In this document: one piece after another, positions 11,085-20,995 of the stretch
How the letters are laid out: each line of letters starts with the position of its first letter
Numbering within the stretch: the first letter of the stretch is position 1
The notes under the pieces: model-generated
Database searches by the model: none
Seen by the model: the letters and a program-made list of their open reading frames with translations, nothing else
What the model was told of the DNA's origin: nothing
Assembly: GCA_036346225.1 (NCBI GenBank)
Contig: JARFIW010000453.1
Span: forward strand, 372,001 to 436,000
Direction of reading: 5' to 3'
From: Platerodrilus igneus
Lineage: Eukaryota; Arthropoda; Insecta; Coleoptera; Lycidae
Length of the DNA stretch: 64,000 bases
Translations under genes and position numbers: made by a program

Positions 11085-11442
11085 CTGAAAGCCTTTATAT
11101 TTTATAAGATCCTTAATTCGATCTATTATGAAGAAGTGGTATTCTTCATCATAGTATCCAATATCTCCTGTTCGCAACCAACCATCCGCAAGAAAACATT
11201 CCTTTGTAGCTTGCATGTTATTGATATATCCTTTTGTTATTAGGGGGCCTTTTACATATAATTCGCCATTCTTGTTTGCTCCTAAGCTTTCACCAGTTTT
11301 CCTATCAACAACTTTAACAGCATAGTGGGGTATAACCGTTCCACTGGAGCCAGATTTAGGTTCTTTATTCGGAACTGTGGTTGCCGCAAATGTGGCTTCG
11401 GTAAGTCCATAACCTTGACGAACCATTAGAGTCCAACCAAAT
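11085..11442 (-). CDS. Acyl-CoA synthetase gene B, exon 4
   Basis: Acceptor CTCAATAG, one base plus 119 codons, donor GTAACT at 11084-11083. It begins 'FGWTLMVRQGYGLTEAT' and contains the core adenylation motifs in order: 'QGYGLTE' (A5), 'GELYVKGP', 'GWLRTGDIGYYDEE' (A7) and 'DRIKDLIKYKGFQ' (hinge to the C-terminal domain). At the position of Ser347 of firefly luciferase there is Phe, judged by alignment from memory. That Ser is important for light emission, so a plain fatty acyl-CoA synthetase is more likely than a luciferase. The exon is intact. Confidence 0.93.
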
Positions 11443-12019
11443 CTATTGAGCATAATCGTTAAATATTAAAATTGGATTAACAGAATATTCTAACAATCAT
11501 AGTTGGAATTTTGAAATTGCATCAAATGTTTCTGTAGATAATTTATGTTCTTTCACAACTGAATAATTTAAGACATTATTTGACGAAACATCGATTAAAG
11601 TGAAATACGGAAATAGAACTAGTAATCCAGCGAGTTCAACCGAACAGCTGTGCTGCCGTATGCAGCCTATGCCAGAAACGGCCGATTACTACTGCTCAAG
11701 GTGCCTCAACCTAAAGCTCACTCATTTGGTGGTCAGAACAGCTACCTTATCCTCGAGTTAAACTCGAGAATGACATGGCCCCGAAATGGAGGATTCGTGA
11801 TGGAGTGTACGTATCCCTTGGAGGTGTTTTAGTATGCGGGGCTTTAGAATAATTAATTCAAAGACAACTGTGGTTTTTGAAGTTCTGATGAGGGGTATTT
11901 GAGCCCCTATTTTAGTCGCCAATTGTGCACGTGGAGTGGTACTGATTATGTGTATAGTGCAAGTGTAGGTGTGATGTGATAGTGGATTGCAAGAGTGTAT
12001 ATTAAGTGTGTTAGCCCAG
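11443..12019. other. Intron 3 sequence and LINE 3' flank
   Basis: Left part of the 8.6-kb intron 3 of gene B (11443-20044). I see no gene. The right part (about 11880-12019) is probably the 3' untranslated tail of the minus-strand LINE that follows. Confidence 0.5.
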
Positions 12020-14111
12020 CTAGTTGTGGGTGGTAGGTTTGGTTAAAAAGATTTCATTTAGGAAATGGTTGAATTCTTGAGGGCAGTTAGAGACTAGGAA
12101 GTTTATGTTAGTAAGTGGGGAGAACGGGTCAAAGTTTGTAAATTGCTTGAGATTGATGTGTAGTAGAGAGGTTAGGAAACAGGAGTATATCAGGTGTTGC
12201 GGGGTTTCTAGAGATTGATTGTTGCAAGGACAGTGAGGGGAAGGAGTTAAATGGAATTGATGAAGTTTATTACGGAAATTACCATGGCCGGACAGAAATT
12301 GCACTGTAGGAGGATTAGAGAAAGGAATGTGTGGAGGGATGTTTGTGATATTAGGGAAGATATCAAATGTATATCTGCCGACGGTGGAGTGGCACCAAAA
12401 ATCCTACCAGGAATAGAGTAGGGAGTTATGTATTCGAGATTATATGTCAGTTTTAGGAAGAGTACGGTATTCGACATAGTGATGTGTTCTGCCGTGTAGG
12501 ATGATTGGTTGGTTATGTTTGAGGTTTCGAATTTGGAGTGAGGAGTTTAGCTGGATTTCGATCGGAGGGATTTGAAGCAAGGTATGTAAGAACGCTGTGG
12601 AAGTGGTTCTGTACGCTCTTGAGGTGTAGAGTAGGAAAGGTCTTATGATGATGTTGAGCGTACGTCTGAAAGAAGGGGGTGTAAGCGGGAGCCAAGAATC
12701 TACTGCGTATCTGATGATCGAGATTATGATGTGGTTGTATAAGAGAGATGGAAGCAAATTTAAATGGGTCAGGGAAAATCCCAGAGGAGAAAAATTTCTG
12801 GAGTAATAGGTGAGTGGATTTTCTGATGAAGGACCAGAATTTTTGTAGGATCAGGTTGGTAATGAGGTCTGAGCCGGTGGCATTAAAAGGGTTTAGTTTG
12901 GTAACGAAGGAATCTAAGAGGCAAAAGTTCAATGAATGTGCCTGGGTCCGTGTCTGGTTGGGTTAGAGTGTTGTCAATTATGCGGTGTTGTGGTTGAGTT
13001 GGTATGTCAAGAAGAGCCGATGGTAGTGTTGTTTTCTCGTAGTGTTAATGAAAGTTTTATGTTGTCGTCTGTCAGTGGTGGTTGTGTTAGATAAGGTATT
13101 AATAGCAATGGGGTCAGCATTGGTACGTTTCGCTCTTTGGAGTCTGTGTCTAGTGGTTGCAAGTGAGCGTCTGGTGTGAGTAAGTTGTTGTGTCCACCAC
13201 GGCATGGCCCGTGGGGTGTAATGTTGCCGTGGGATAGTTTTAGAGGCAGCTGTGAAGATATTGTGAGGTTTGCATAGATGACTGATGGAAAAACGTAGAT
13301 GAGTATAGCTAGGGATTCTAGAAATAAGGGCCAGTCTGCTTTTTGGGTATTAAAGGATTGAATTCTTTGGTGTGTTCTGAGGGGAAGATAAGGTAAGATA
13401 TCAAATGTAATTGGGTTATGATCGCTGGATTGATGGATGTGTGAAACTGTCTAGGAACTAATTAGGTTTGAGACTGGGAAGTTGGGAAGAGTAATGTCGA
13501 TGTTGAATTTGCCGTATTGGGATTCGCAAGTAGGGATATGGTATGGGGAGTTGTGGATTCGAAGATGATGTTGGAGTGTAAAATCTTCTAAAGTAGTGCC
13601 GTTTTCGTCAGTGGAGTCGTTAAACTATAGTGGAGTTGGCGTCAGTAGATATGATGATTGGTTTGTCTCTAGTCGTTGTAAATATGTGGTCTACTTGGTG
13701 TAAATAGGTATTAATGTTTGTTCTGTATTGGAAGTAAGAAGAAATGTGAAAAATGATACCCGATTTCCAGAGAAGTTCAATTACGGATATTTGGGGGGTG
13801 AATAGGGAGGTGTGGTAAAAAGCGTCAATTAGGGAGTCTGTAACAATGATGGTGGAGGTGTAGTTAGGGTCAGGCGGGTTAGGGTGAATATAGGTGCGAG
13901 AGTTTAATGTAGTATTAAGAATTTTGTTTCGGACTAGGTAAGGTTCTTGGACTTGAGCGATTTGGATTTTGTATTCTTGGAGTGTGCGGGACAATTTTAG
14001 GGTCGCGGCGCGAAAATGTTGGAGGTTGATTTGAATTGTGCGCAGTTTTGTGTACGAGTGGTGCAAGACTTGCGTCCATTTGCGTGAGTGTTGTCTAGAA
14101 GACTGAGGCAT
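12020..14111 (-). mobile_element. LINE fragment, endonuclease-RT type (R1-like), internally deleted
   Basis: Read on the minus strand, 14111-13620 encodes an endonuclease start ('QINLQHFRAATLKLSRTLQ', then 'QVQEPYLV', later 'ISTDANS', the usual 'GDFNA' site). Around 13205-12978 there is 'PWWTQQLTHTRRSL', the linker seen in R1/Jockey-type ORF2, and at 12932-12780 'FNATGSDLITN', the start of the reverse transcriptase. The RT core (YADD region) is missing: the next recognisable piece (12757-12440) is the post-RT segment with 'AYRTTSTAFLHTL', followed by 'FLSGHGNF' and a C-x-C...H...C knuckle (12304-12020). Several stops and frameshifts are present, so it is dead. It sits inside intron 3 of gene B in the same orientation as the gene. 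Clade assignment (R1-like) is tentative. Confidence 0.8.
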
Positions 14112-14599
14112 CGATCTACACAGCGATACTTTGACGAAATAGGCACTTATATTCCAGATCGATGAACGAAAAAGTGGCCGTGCCAGCCAGGTTTCCGACC
14201 GCCTTCAAAGTAGCCACAAATGGTATCTACCACTGGGACAACAAAGTAACGTTTGTAACCAAAACTGACACTATAAAGGTTTTAGTTTCTAGGTTTGTCA
14301 CAGCTTTACGATATAGAATGTGTGGTGCACTTTAAAGTAAGTGGATCGCCAGCCAGAAACACAGACCATCACTACAGAAGAAGCCTCAGATGAAGCGATG
14401 TTTGATACCCGTGCCTGTCAGTACTCGGAACCGTGACGGAGGATATCGCCATCCGCAGTAACTCGCTGCACCACACGGCAGCAACGACTTTCCCTACACT
14501 TGATTTTCCAATGCTCCGCCCGAAAGTATCACAAAGGCCAGGAAACGACTTTTTTTATTTAAAAATTTTGAATTTTGTTGATTGATCGTTGTTTCAAAC
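14112..14599. other. Unassigned stretch next to the LINE
   Basis: May be further 5' sequence of the LINE or another relic. On the plus strand an ATG at 14162 opens a 57-codon frame (to 14335) with no domain I recognise. No repeat partner found in the window. Confidence 0.3.
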
Positions 14600-14790
14600 A
14601 AGGTAGGAATCCTGAACGTGCTTGACAATACTCACAGACGGGACCTACAGTTTACCTTTTATCCGTACGAAGATGTGTTTTTGTGAAAAGTGCTCGCCTA
14701 ATATTTTACAAGCGGTCCGTGTCGGCAATCGAACCAGGAACTTAGACACTGGTAGTCAATCCTACGCAAACCTATCTAACCCACGGAATG
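14600..14790 (-). mobile_element. Diverged tRNA-derived SINE, reverse copy
   Basis: Reverse complement of the SINE at 16127: 'gtgtttttgtgaaaagtgctcgcctaatatttt' and 'gcggtccgtgtcgg' followed by a damaged B box and A box. It is the most diverged of the three copies and lacks clear ends. Confidence 0.65.
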
Positions 14791-16110
14791 TCCAACGACA
14801 ACTTCCACAATGGAAAGACTGCGAACAACGCCACGAATCTTAAGAATTGGCAGGTAAGGACCAAATTTGAGATACAGCTGCCACGTGCGGGAAGGCCAAA
14901 AGATCTCATCATATCGCAAAAATAAGTTTATTTGGGTCATGGTCTGCTCTATGCGTACTTATGAGCTTGTACGTACGCATGTATGCCCTATGTTTTGTTT
15001 TATAAACAGCTTTGATAACGTAGGTTGTGTCGGCGGACGTTCTTTCAACCTCTATTAAAAAATCGACTTATTGTTTAAACTACTAAACGTTAAGCTCTTT
15101 GGCTAGCGAAAGATACATTGCAAACTGGAGGAACACAAGCCTGTTTGTATCATTTATTGAATGTGAAGGCAAATACAGACAAACAAAATTTAAAGTTTCA
15201 AAAATGCAAAACACGTAATTCGAATTTCACGCATGTGTTAGTTTACTTCTAACAAGCAATAAAATTGATATGTCACTTACGTTAAACATTTTAATAAAAT
15301 ACAACGTTTTACTACTGGTTTTGAACTTTTGCTGTAAAAATGAAATACAATAGCAACACGAACAACGTGTAACAGACGTGAATGTCAGTGAGCTTTCGAC
15401 TGTTTAATTAACCTGGTAGTATCACATTTAATTGTACCAACATATCGTCTAATAACCCATCTTCCTCTATGTTCACGCACGCATGCTCACTGGAACCTAA
15501 GTATTACCGACACACAGACATTGCACCCACAATATTTCTTCATGTACTAACTCCCATAGCATGAGCTCATAAACGTTTGCGCATTTGCGTGCACACTAGT
15601 ACTCAAGCATTAACGTGTGCACGTACAAGCAAACACGCGCCTGCATGTTTGCATTCACGCAGCACCTGAGAGTGTGTGCATGTTTACGTGACGAAAGAAT
15701 ACGTTCACACTACTTACAGGAATTTCCAAACTTACGTAAGTACGCAATGACTCACATTCCTACTTGCGGACCCAGGCACACATTCACTTTCTCAGGCTTT
15801 AGCGCATTTAGACGCTCACGCCGACGTATATGAACTAAAGTACGCGTACATATAAATACGCAAGTATGCGTGACCGACACTGACCTCGAAAATCGAATCG
15901 TTCAGGTGTATTACCTCGTGAGAACAAGAGATTGTACAACACCCTGGGGTGTTGTAATTTATAAAACTTCCGGATAGCGGGAGATCAGTTTGAATCACAC
16001 TATTATACACGAGCAAGTTATCTCTCAGAACAGGTGCGCTAAGGTATAGGACGATATGTTCAATATCAAAACTATTAGTGATTGGACAAGTTCTCGAACA
16101 CAATTAACGC
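14791..16110. other. Intronic stretch without a recognised gene
   Basis: No coding motif recognised. Around 15460-15860 the base pattern is unusual: many alternating purine-pyrimidine words such as 'cacgcacgcatg', 'gtgtgcacgtac' and 'acgtgcg', looking like a decayed simple repeat. Confidence 0.4.
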
Positions 16111-16126
16111 TGACGTCAGATACAGG

Positions 16127-16426
16127 CGGCTCCGTGGCGTAGTGGTATGTGTGTGACTACTACGCCCAAGGTCCCGGGTTCGAATCCCGACACGGTCCGC
16201 TTGAAAAATGTTAGGCGAGCATTTTTCACAAAAATACACCCTCGTTCGGATGAGAGGTAAAATGGAGGTCCCGTGTGTGAGTGTTGTCACGCACGTTAAA
16301 GATCCCTACCTTGCTTGGAACAGCAAGGGTTCGGCAAAATTCAAAATTTTCCAGGTAACAAAAACTCGCTTCCTGGCCAATGTAGTACCTTCGGGTGGAG
16401 CATTGGAAAAAAAAAATCACATGTAA
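16127..16426 (+). mobile_element. tRNA-derived SINE with 16-bp target duplication
   Basis: A 300-bp element flanked by TGACGTCAGATACAGG at 16111-16126 and 16427-16442. The head is tRNA-like, with an RNA polymerase III A box ('tggcgtagtgg') and B box ('gggttcgaatcc') at the usual spacing. A body follows with 'gttaggcgagcatttttcac', 'gtcacgcacgttaaagatccc' and a tail 'cttcgggtggagcattgg' then A-rich sequence ending 'cacatgtaa'. The block 'cacgcacgttaaagatccc' resembles central domains shared between SINE families of different animals; I did not assign which one. Perfect target duplication means it inserted fairly recently by LINE machinery. Confidence 0.92.
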
Positions 16427-16939
16427 TGACGTCAGATACAGGTCTCGTAGAGAAAGTAAACAGTGTTGAGGATCTTTTTTCATCCACAACGGGTTGGATT
16501 TTACCTGTGAAGAGTTCTATCTGTGAGGTGCATGTAATTTTGAAGTAATGCTAGTTACATATCCCTTAAATTAATATATATGTATATTGAAATTAAATCT
16601 TAAGAAATAGAATGTTACATAGTATAATTGAAGGATACAATATAAAAGTTTAATGAAAGTTCATAATCAGACATGAGAAAGGAAGCAACTACTTTGTATT
16701 CCAGACGTAGCATGATACTGCAGGTGCAGGTCACAATAGATTATACGAAAGTAATTGTTAGAATTAGGACTACTAAGAAGTAATACAATGTATTTTTTCA
16801 AAAAGTAGCAGACGAGATCTGCTTCCGCAAGACGATGCGAAGGCAGGGATATCATAAATACCTTGAGGAACCCATGATGGCCAGTCAGCCTTGAACTTCA
16901 TAACTTTAACATTGTTGGTTGTTCAGCTACTCATTAGTA
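16427..16939. other. Intronic stretch without a recognised gene
   Basis: AT-rich sequence between the SINE target duplication and the gag element; no coding motif or repeat recognised. Confidence 0.5.
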
Positions 16940-17145
16940 TGTGAGCTTAGTACTGTTTGGGAACGCATCCTAGATGTTGGCTACACTTAAATATATATTG
17001 TGGAAGTAGAGGGCGCGTGTGAAGTGTAAACGTGGCTTCGTTGAGGGAATGACGCGACATTATTATTAAAATATTATATTTATATGTTCTTAATAAATAT
17101 ATCCTGTTTTGCGTTAACAGAGGTATTTATTCCTTCACGGGAGCT
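16940..17145 (+). repeat. Left inverted end of the gag element
   Basis: Begins TGTGAGCTTAG and is the reverse complement of 18913-19118, with only a few mismatches seen. The inner edge is at 'gggagct'. Confidence 0.92.
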
Positions 17146-17244
17146 AACATTCCAGAAGTGGGATTGGGATCAAAGAGATAGAAAGCGATTTATCTCGACG
17201 CAGCGATACCAAATTTTTTCTCCTCGTGTTGTCTTGAAAGAAAA

Positions 17245-18978
17245 ATGCCGAATACAGGTGAACAGCAATTTGAAACAGCGTCGAACAAAGTGGATGGCGT
17301 GGATAACGATGTATCTCCACCACAAGCGCGTTCGGATGACGATTTCAAAGTGCTTATCCAACAACAAATGGCGATAATAATGCAAATGGTGACCACAGCG
17401 GAAAGAAACCGTTCTCATACGGAACAGTTATTTTGTAATGCCTTGTAACAAAACCAACAAATATTCACGGCGCAAAACTCGAATCTCCACTACCAAGTAA
17501 TGCCTGATTTGAATAAATCAATATCGAATTTTTGGGGAGATAGTGGAAATGGAGCAATCGAATGGTTAGATCGTCTCAACAGTTGTGCTTTCCTGCACCG
17601 CTGGCCTGAAGAGGTCAAGTTAGAAACAGCTCGCATACATTTATTAGGATCAGCAAAGGACTGGTATGAAGTGCGTCGAGCACACATACGTTTATGGAAT
17701 GATTTTGAAAGCGAATTCAGAGCCACATTTGACCTTACACCCAGTACTACTAGTTTGTGGAAGCAAATGAAGGCAAGAGTACAGCATGACCGCGAAAGTG
17801 TAGAAAGTTACTTTCATGACAAATATAAGTTGTGTACTGCCCTTAAACTGCCTTTTCAAGAGATTAAGGAACAAATTGTAGTCGGTTTATACATTAAACA
17901 AGTTATACCAGGATTAATAATTAAAGCACATACAGACGGTAATGAGTTGTTGCATGATATAATACAGTTATATCGCGTGGCTGGATTGCAACAGGATAAT
18001 CGTGTGCGTACAAATTATAAACCTCATTCTGTAGACATTAAACAAGCTAATAGTGCAACGAATGAGACACAATCGAAAATTAGGAGCGATACAAGTGTTC
18101 GTTGTTTTAATTGTGCTGAAACAGGACACATTTCGGCAAAGTGTACACAAGTGAGTAAAATGAATGCTTGTTTTCGTTGTAAAAGAAGCGGACATTTCTC
18201 TAAAGATTGTCCCGAACGTAATGTATCAGTTGAGCACAGCTGTAAAATAAACGTAAATCGAAACCCCACAACAGTGTTGGCCGTGGAACAGCTGCAAGAG
18301 GTTAATGATTCCGTAAACAAATTTTTGCGCGAAGTTTATGTAAATAAACGCCAATTAAATGCAATGATTGATATGGGTAGTTCAATTTGTACAATACTCC
18401 AACATGTTTCTATGCATTTCCCGACGGTATGCGAAACGAAACAGGAATTATATGGATTTGGTTTACAACAACCCGTGGTGGAAACAAATGCATTTATAGA
18501 AGCTGATCTTGAGATAGATAACGTCAAAATAGACAAGATAAAATTTTATGTAGTGCCAAATACCGCACAAACAACGGAGTTGATAATAAGACGATCATTT
18601 ACAGAACATCCAAATATTGCATACATGCGTGTAAACGAGAAACTAGTGTTTGGTTATAATGATCAGTTGCCCTTCAGTGATATTCAAATAGAGGAAATTT
18701 CTCGTCGAACAAAAATAAAATTTGTTGAAGGTCGTGTGCTACTAGCAAACCACATAAATTTTGTGAAAGCAGAGTATAATGATGAGATTATAACGGTGCC
18801 AATAGCGAATGTTTTTGGAGTAGACACTAAACTTAATGCTGGTGACGTGATTGGAGTGGGACGTGTACCTACCCCACCTTTAGTCACAATCGACGAGTCC
18901 AAAGACAGCGTCAGCTCCCGTGAAGGAATAAATACCTCTGTTAACGCAAAACAGGATATATTTATTAAGAACATATAA
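17245..18978 (+). pseudogene. gag: Retroelement gag-protease polyprotein, one in-frame stop
   Basis: One reading frame from ATG 17245 to TAA 18976-18978, 577 codons, broken only by a TAA at 17446-17448, where a CAA codon would fit (the next codons are glutamine/asparagine rich). An internal ATG at 17500 opens the last 492 codons. The part after the stop has a gag-like matrix/capsid region (about residues 1-180 from 17500, with 'WNDFESEFRATF' and 'ESVESYFHDKYKL'), two CCHC zinc knuckles ('CFNCAETGHISAKC', 'CFRCKRSGHFSKDC') and an aspartic-protease region whose active site reads 'AMIDMGSS', i.e. DMG where retropepsins have DTG or DSG. No polymerase follows. The family looks gypsy-like. The single stop and intact remainder suggest recent decay, or read-through. 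Confidence 0.82.
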
Positions 18979-19118
18979 ATATAATATTTTAATAATAATG
19001 TCGCGTCATTCCCTCAACGAAGCCACGTTTACACTTCACACGCGCCTTCTACTTCCACAATATATATTTAAGTGTAGCCAACATCCAGGATGCGTTCCCA
19101 AACAGTACTAAGCTCACA
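18913..19118 (+). repeat. Right inverted end of the gag element
   Basis: Reverse complement of 16940-17145. Its first 66 bases hold the last codons and the stop of the gag-protease frame, and it ends GAGCTCACA-like ('gctcaca') before the AGTA target copy. Confidence 0.92.
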
Positions 19119-19122
19119 AGTA

Positions 19123-20044
19123 ATTAGTAACTTTGAATATTTGTTAACTAAAACGTTAATAAACATAACGTCCAATTTGTCAAATCATTATTGTAATTAC
19201 TCTATAAATAAAATACACCTCATAGGAGTGTTTTTTAAAAATAAATACTTTTTAGAAGAAGCTGCCAAAAGCCCAAGACCTATCTTGCTACCAAAACAAT
19301 CCCAAATTAATTTAATTATAACCAACACATGCTGTTTGTTGTGTTTAAGAATTGAAATTGGTGGTCAATATTCATAGCTGGGTAGAGCTTATTTTTGCAA
19401 AAGACTATTAATGTTGGTGCACGCTTTCGTACATTTAGAGTGTATTACATCAAATTAGTATACATAAAGCACATTAACTTAGAAAGAAGTTAGCCACTAA
19501 AATTGCATTCATTAAATTTCTACGAAGTTGTGTTTATTAATAATCTTAAGTTTCTTAGCTAAACGCGGATTTGACTAAATTGGGGTAGATTATAATTCTA
19601 TTTTTGGGTTTGTTGTTGCTATTTACTGTATGAAAATCATGTACTGTAATATAGGTTGGATATACGCAGAGTCGAGCTTTTTCTCTCTGTTTATTTTTAA
19701 ATTAGTAGTAAGTAAGAAAATTGTAATTGAGGCTCCATCAGCCTCTAGCAGCTGCAAAAACCGCCCAAATATATACTCGAGATGCCTACCTTTCGGTTCA
19801 CGGTTCACGCTCAAAAACTTTATATAGACAAGGAGTTTGACGATCTTTCAAGGTAAGCTTGTAGATATCGAGTAAAAAGGTCATAATTTGTATATCTTTA
19901 GGAATTTTGCTTAACGTCAATTCAGCACGTAACAAATACCAGAAAGATTCTAGATCAATGCTGTGTTGTATTATCCCTCCACTACAAGCTCATTCTGACT
20001 CTCACAATAATCAGTAGCACTGATATAGCTTTAAACTTACTTAC
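19123..20044. other. Intron 3 remainder, no gene seen
   Basis: AT-rich. No exon or transposon motif recognised up to the splice donor of exon 3. Around 19840-19855 'gatctttcaaggtaagc' resembles the start of the dispersed repeat at 4426. Confidence 0.5.
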
Positions 20045-20365
20045 CGATTTGTTATGGTATCTTCGACTTCCTTACTTAACGAGCTTGCACCACATAATAC
20101 ATACTTTAAACTAGACAAATCGTATTGATAACATAGAGAACTTTTTGCCAAAAAAACTAAAATAGATGGTGTGGTGCGAAAGTGACTAACTTTATAGTTT
20201 TGAATTGATCTTAAAAATAAATTTGGTTTATAATTCTTTTTTATCACAATGCGATATCCCAAGAGTAAAGCCTCTAGGCAACCATATAATCCAATTGCAT
20301 GGAACAAAGGCAGAAAGTTTAATAAGGTTGAGTCTGGTTGACTTATAAAATTAAATTGTGGTTCC
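20045..20365 (-). CDS. Acyl-CoA synthetase gene B, exon 3
   Basis: Acceptor TTACGTAG, then one base plus 106 codons plus two bases, donor GTAAGT at 20044-20043. It contains 'LPLFHAIGLYG', 'GYRIVI', 'FRTTPSIL', and 'LCGASSLSKEVED', matching the middle of the adenylation domain in luciferase-like enzymes. His in 'LFHAIG' matches His245 of firefly luciferase in my alignment, while the two following positions differ (Ala, Ile). The donor phase (two bases) matches the single leading base of exon 4 at 11442 and restores an Arg codon. Intact. Confidence 0.92.
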
Positions 20366-20410
20366 CTACGTAACAAATGTGGTAAAAAGGTATTAATTTT
20401 GATAGCCTAC

Positions 20411-20995
20411 ATAGATTGTGCAAACCTGTATACCAAATTTTTATGCGTTACCATAACACCTTTGGGAAAACCTGTAGTGCCCGATGAGCATAACACATAA
20501 GCCACTTGTTTATTGCAATCAAAATCTATAGGTTTAAAATTCAGGAAATTAGAAATAGCGTCATCCTTGTATCCAATGAACGAATTTAAGGACTCCACTC
20601 CTTCTACTTCTTTGTCTAAATCTATTACAATAATTTTTTTCAAATAGTTTACTGTTTGCTGAAGTTTTTTAACTTTGTCTAATGTTTGCATCGAGCAAAA
20701 TATTATTTGCGGTTTTGAAAGGTTGACTACGTTGTATAGTTCATCTGCAACACAATATTGTATTAAATGGTCAACTTCGCACCCCTACCTTTAATGTAGT
20801 CAAAATTAACAGGTGCCACTATTATGCCAAGGTACAGTGATGCGCACAACAGAAAAAGATATTCCAAACAATTTTCGCTGCATATTGATACAACAGTACC
20901 TATAGAAATGTTATTACGTAAAAAGCTTCAGCCAGTTTACAACTTTTTTCGAGCAGTGTTCTATAGGATATAACTCTGCCTGATTCTGCACATAT
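20411..20995 (-). CDS. Acyl-CoA synthetase gene B, exon 2, with two frameshifts
   Basis: Acceptor TTTTTAG at 20997-20996 and donor GTAGGC at 20410-20409; intron 2 is 45 bp. It starts 'ICAESGRVISYRTLLEKS', continues with 'SICSENCLEYLFLLCA', 'APVNFDYIK', 'LSKPQIIFCS', and ends with the nucleotide-binding P-loop 'SSGTTGFPKGVMVTHKNL'. Two frame breaks are visible. One looks like a single T lost from a T run (plus-strand A run 20920-20924). The other looks like eight extra bases at 20779-20786. Undoing both in length gives a phase that fits exons 1 and 3. So gene B is either a recent pseudogene, or these are sequencing errors in an intact gene; the perfect condition of exons 3-6 favours the second or a very recent loss. 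Confidence 0.85.

Larger units (their letters stand above)
16940..19118 (+). mobile_element. Gag-protease-only retroelement with long inverted ends
   Basis: A 2179-bp element bounded by TG...CA, with 206-bp ends (16940-17145 and 18913-19118) that are nearly identical but inverted, not direct as in normal LTRs. AGTA at 16936-16939 and 19119-19122 forms a 4-bp target duplication, so the whole structure behaves as one inserted unit. Inside is a single gag-protease frame (17245-18978). There is no reverse transcriptase, RNase H or integrase, so it must be moved by another element's proteins. The C-terminal codons of the frame lie within the right end, so the left end carries an inverted copy of coding sequence. 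See the findings. Confidence 0.85.

Noticed and set aside
16127..16200. tRNA gene
   Set aside because: A and B boxes are present but the acceptor stem does not pair, and the sequence continues into a SINE body flanked by a target duplication.
20779..20786. Mini-intron explaining the frame change in exon 2
   Set aside because: Only about eight bases, with no acceptor AG at a usable distance; an indel is simpler.
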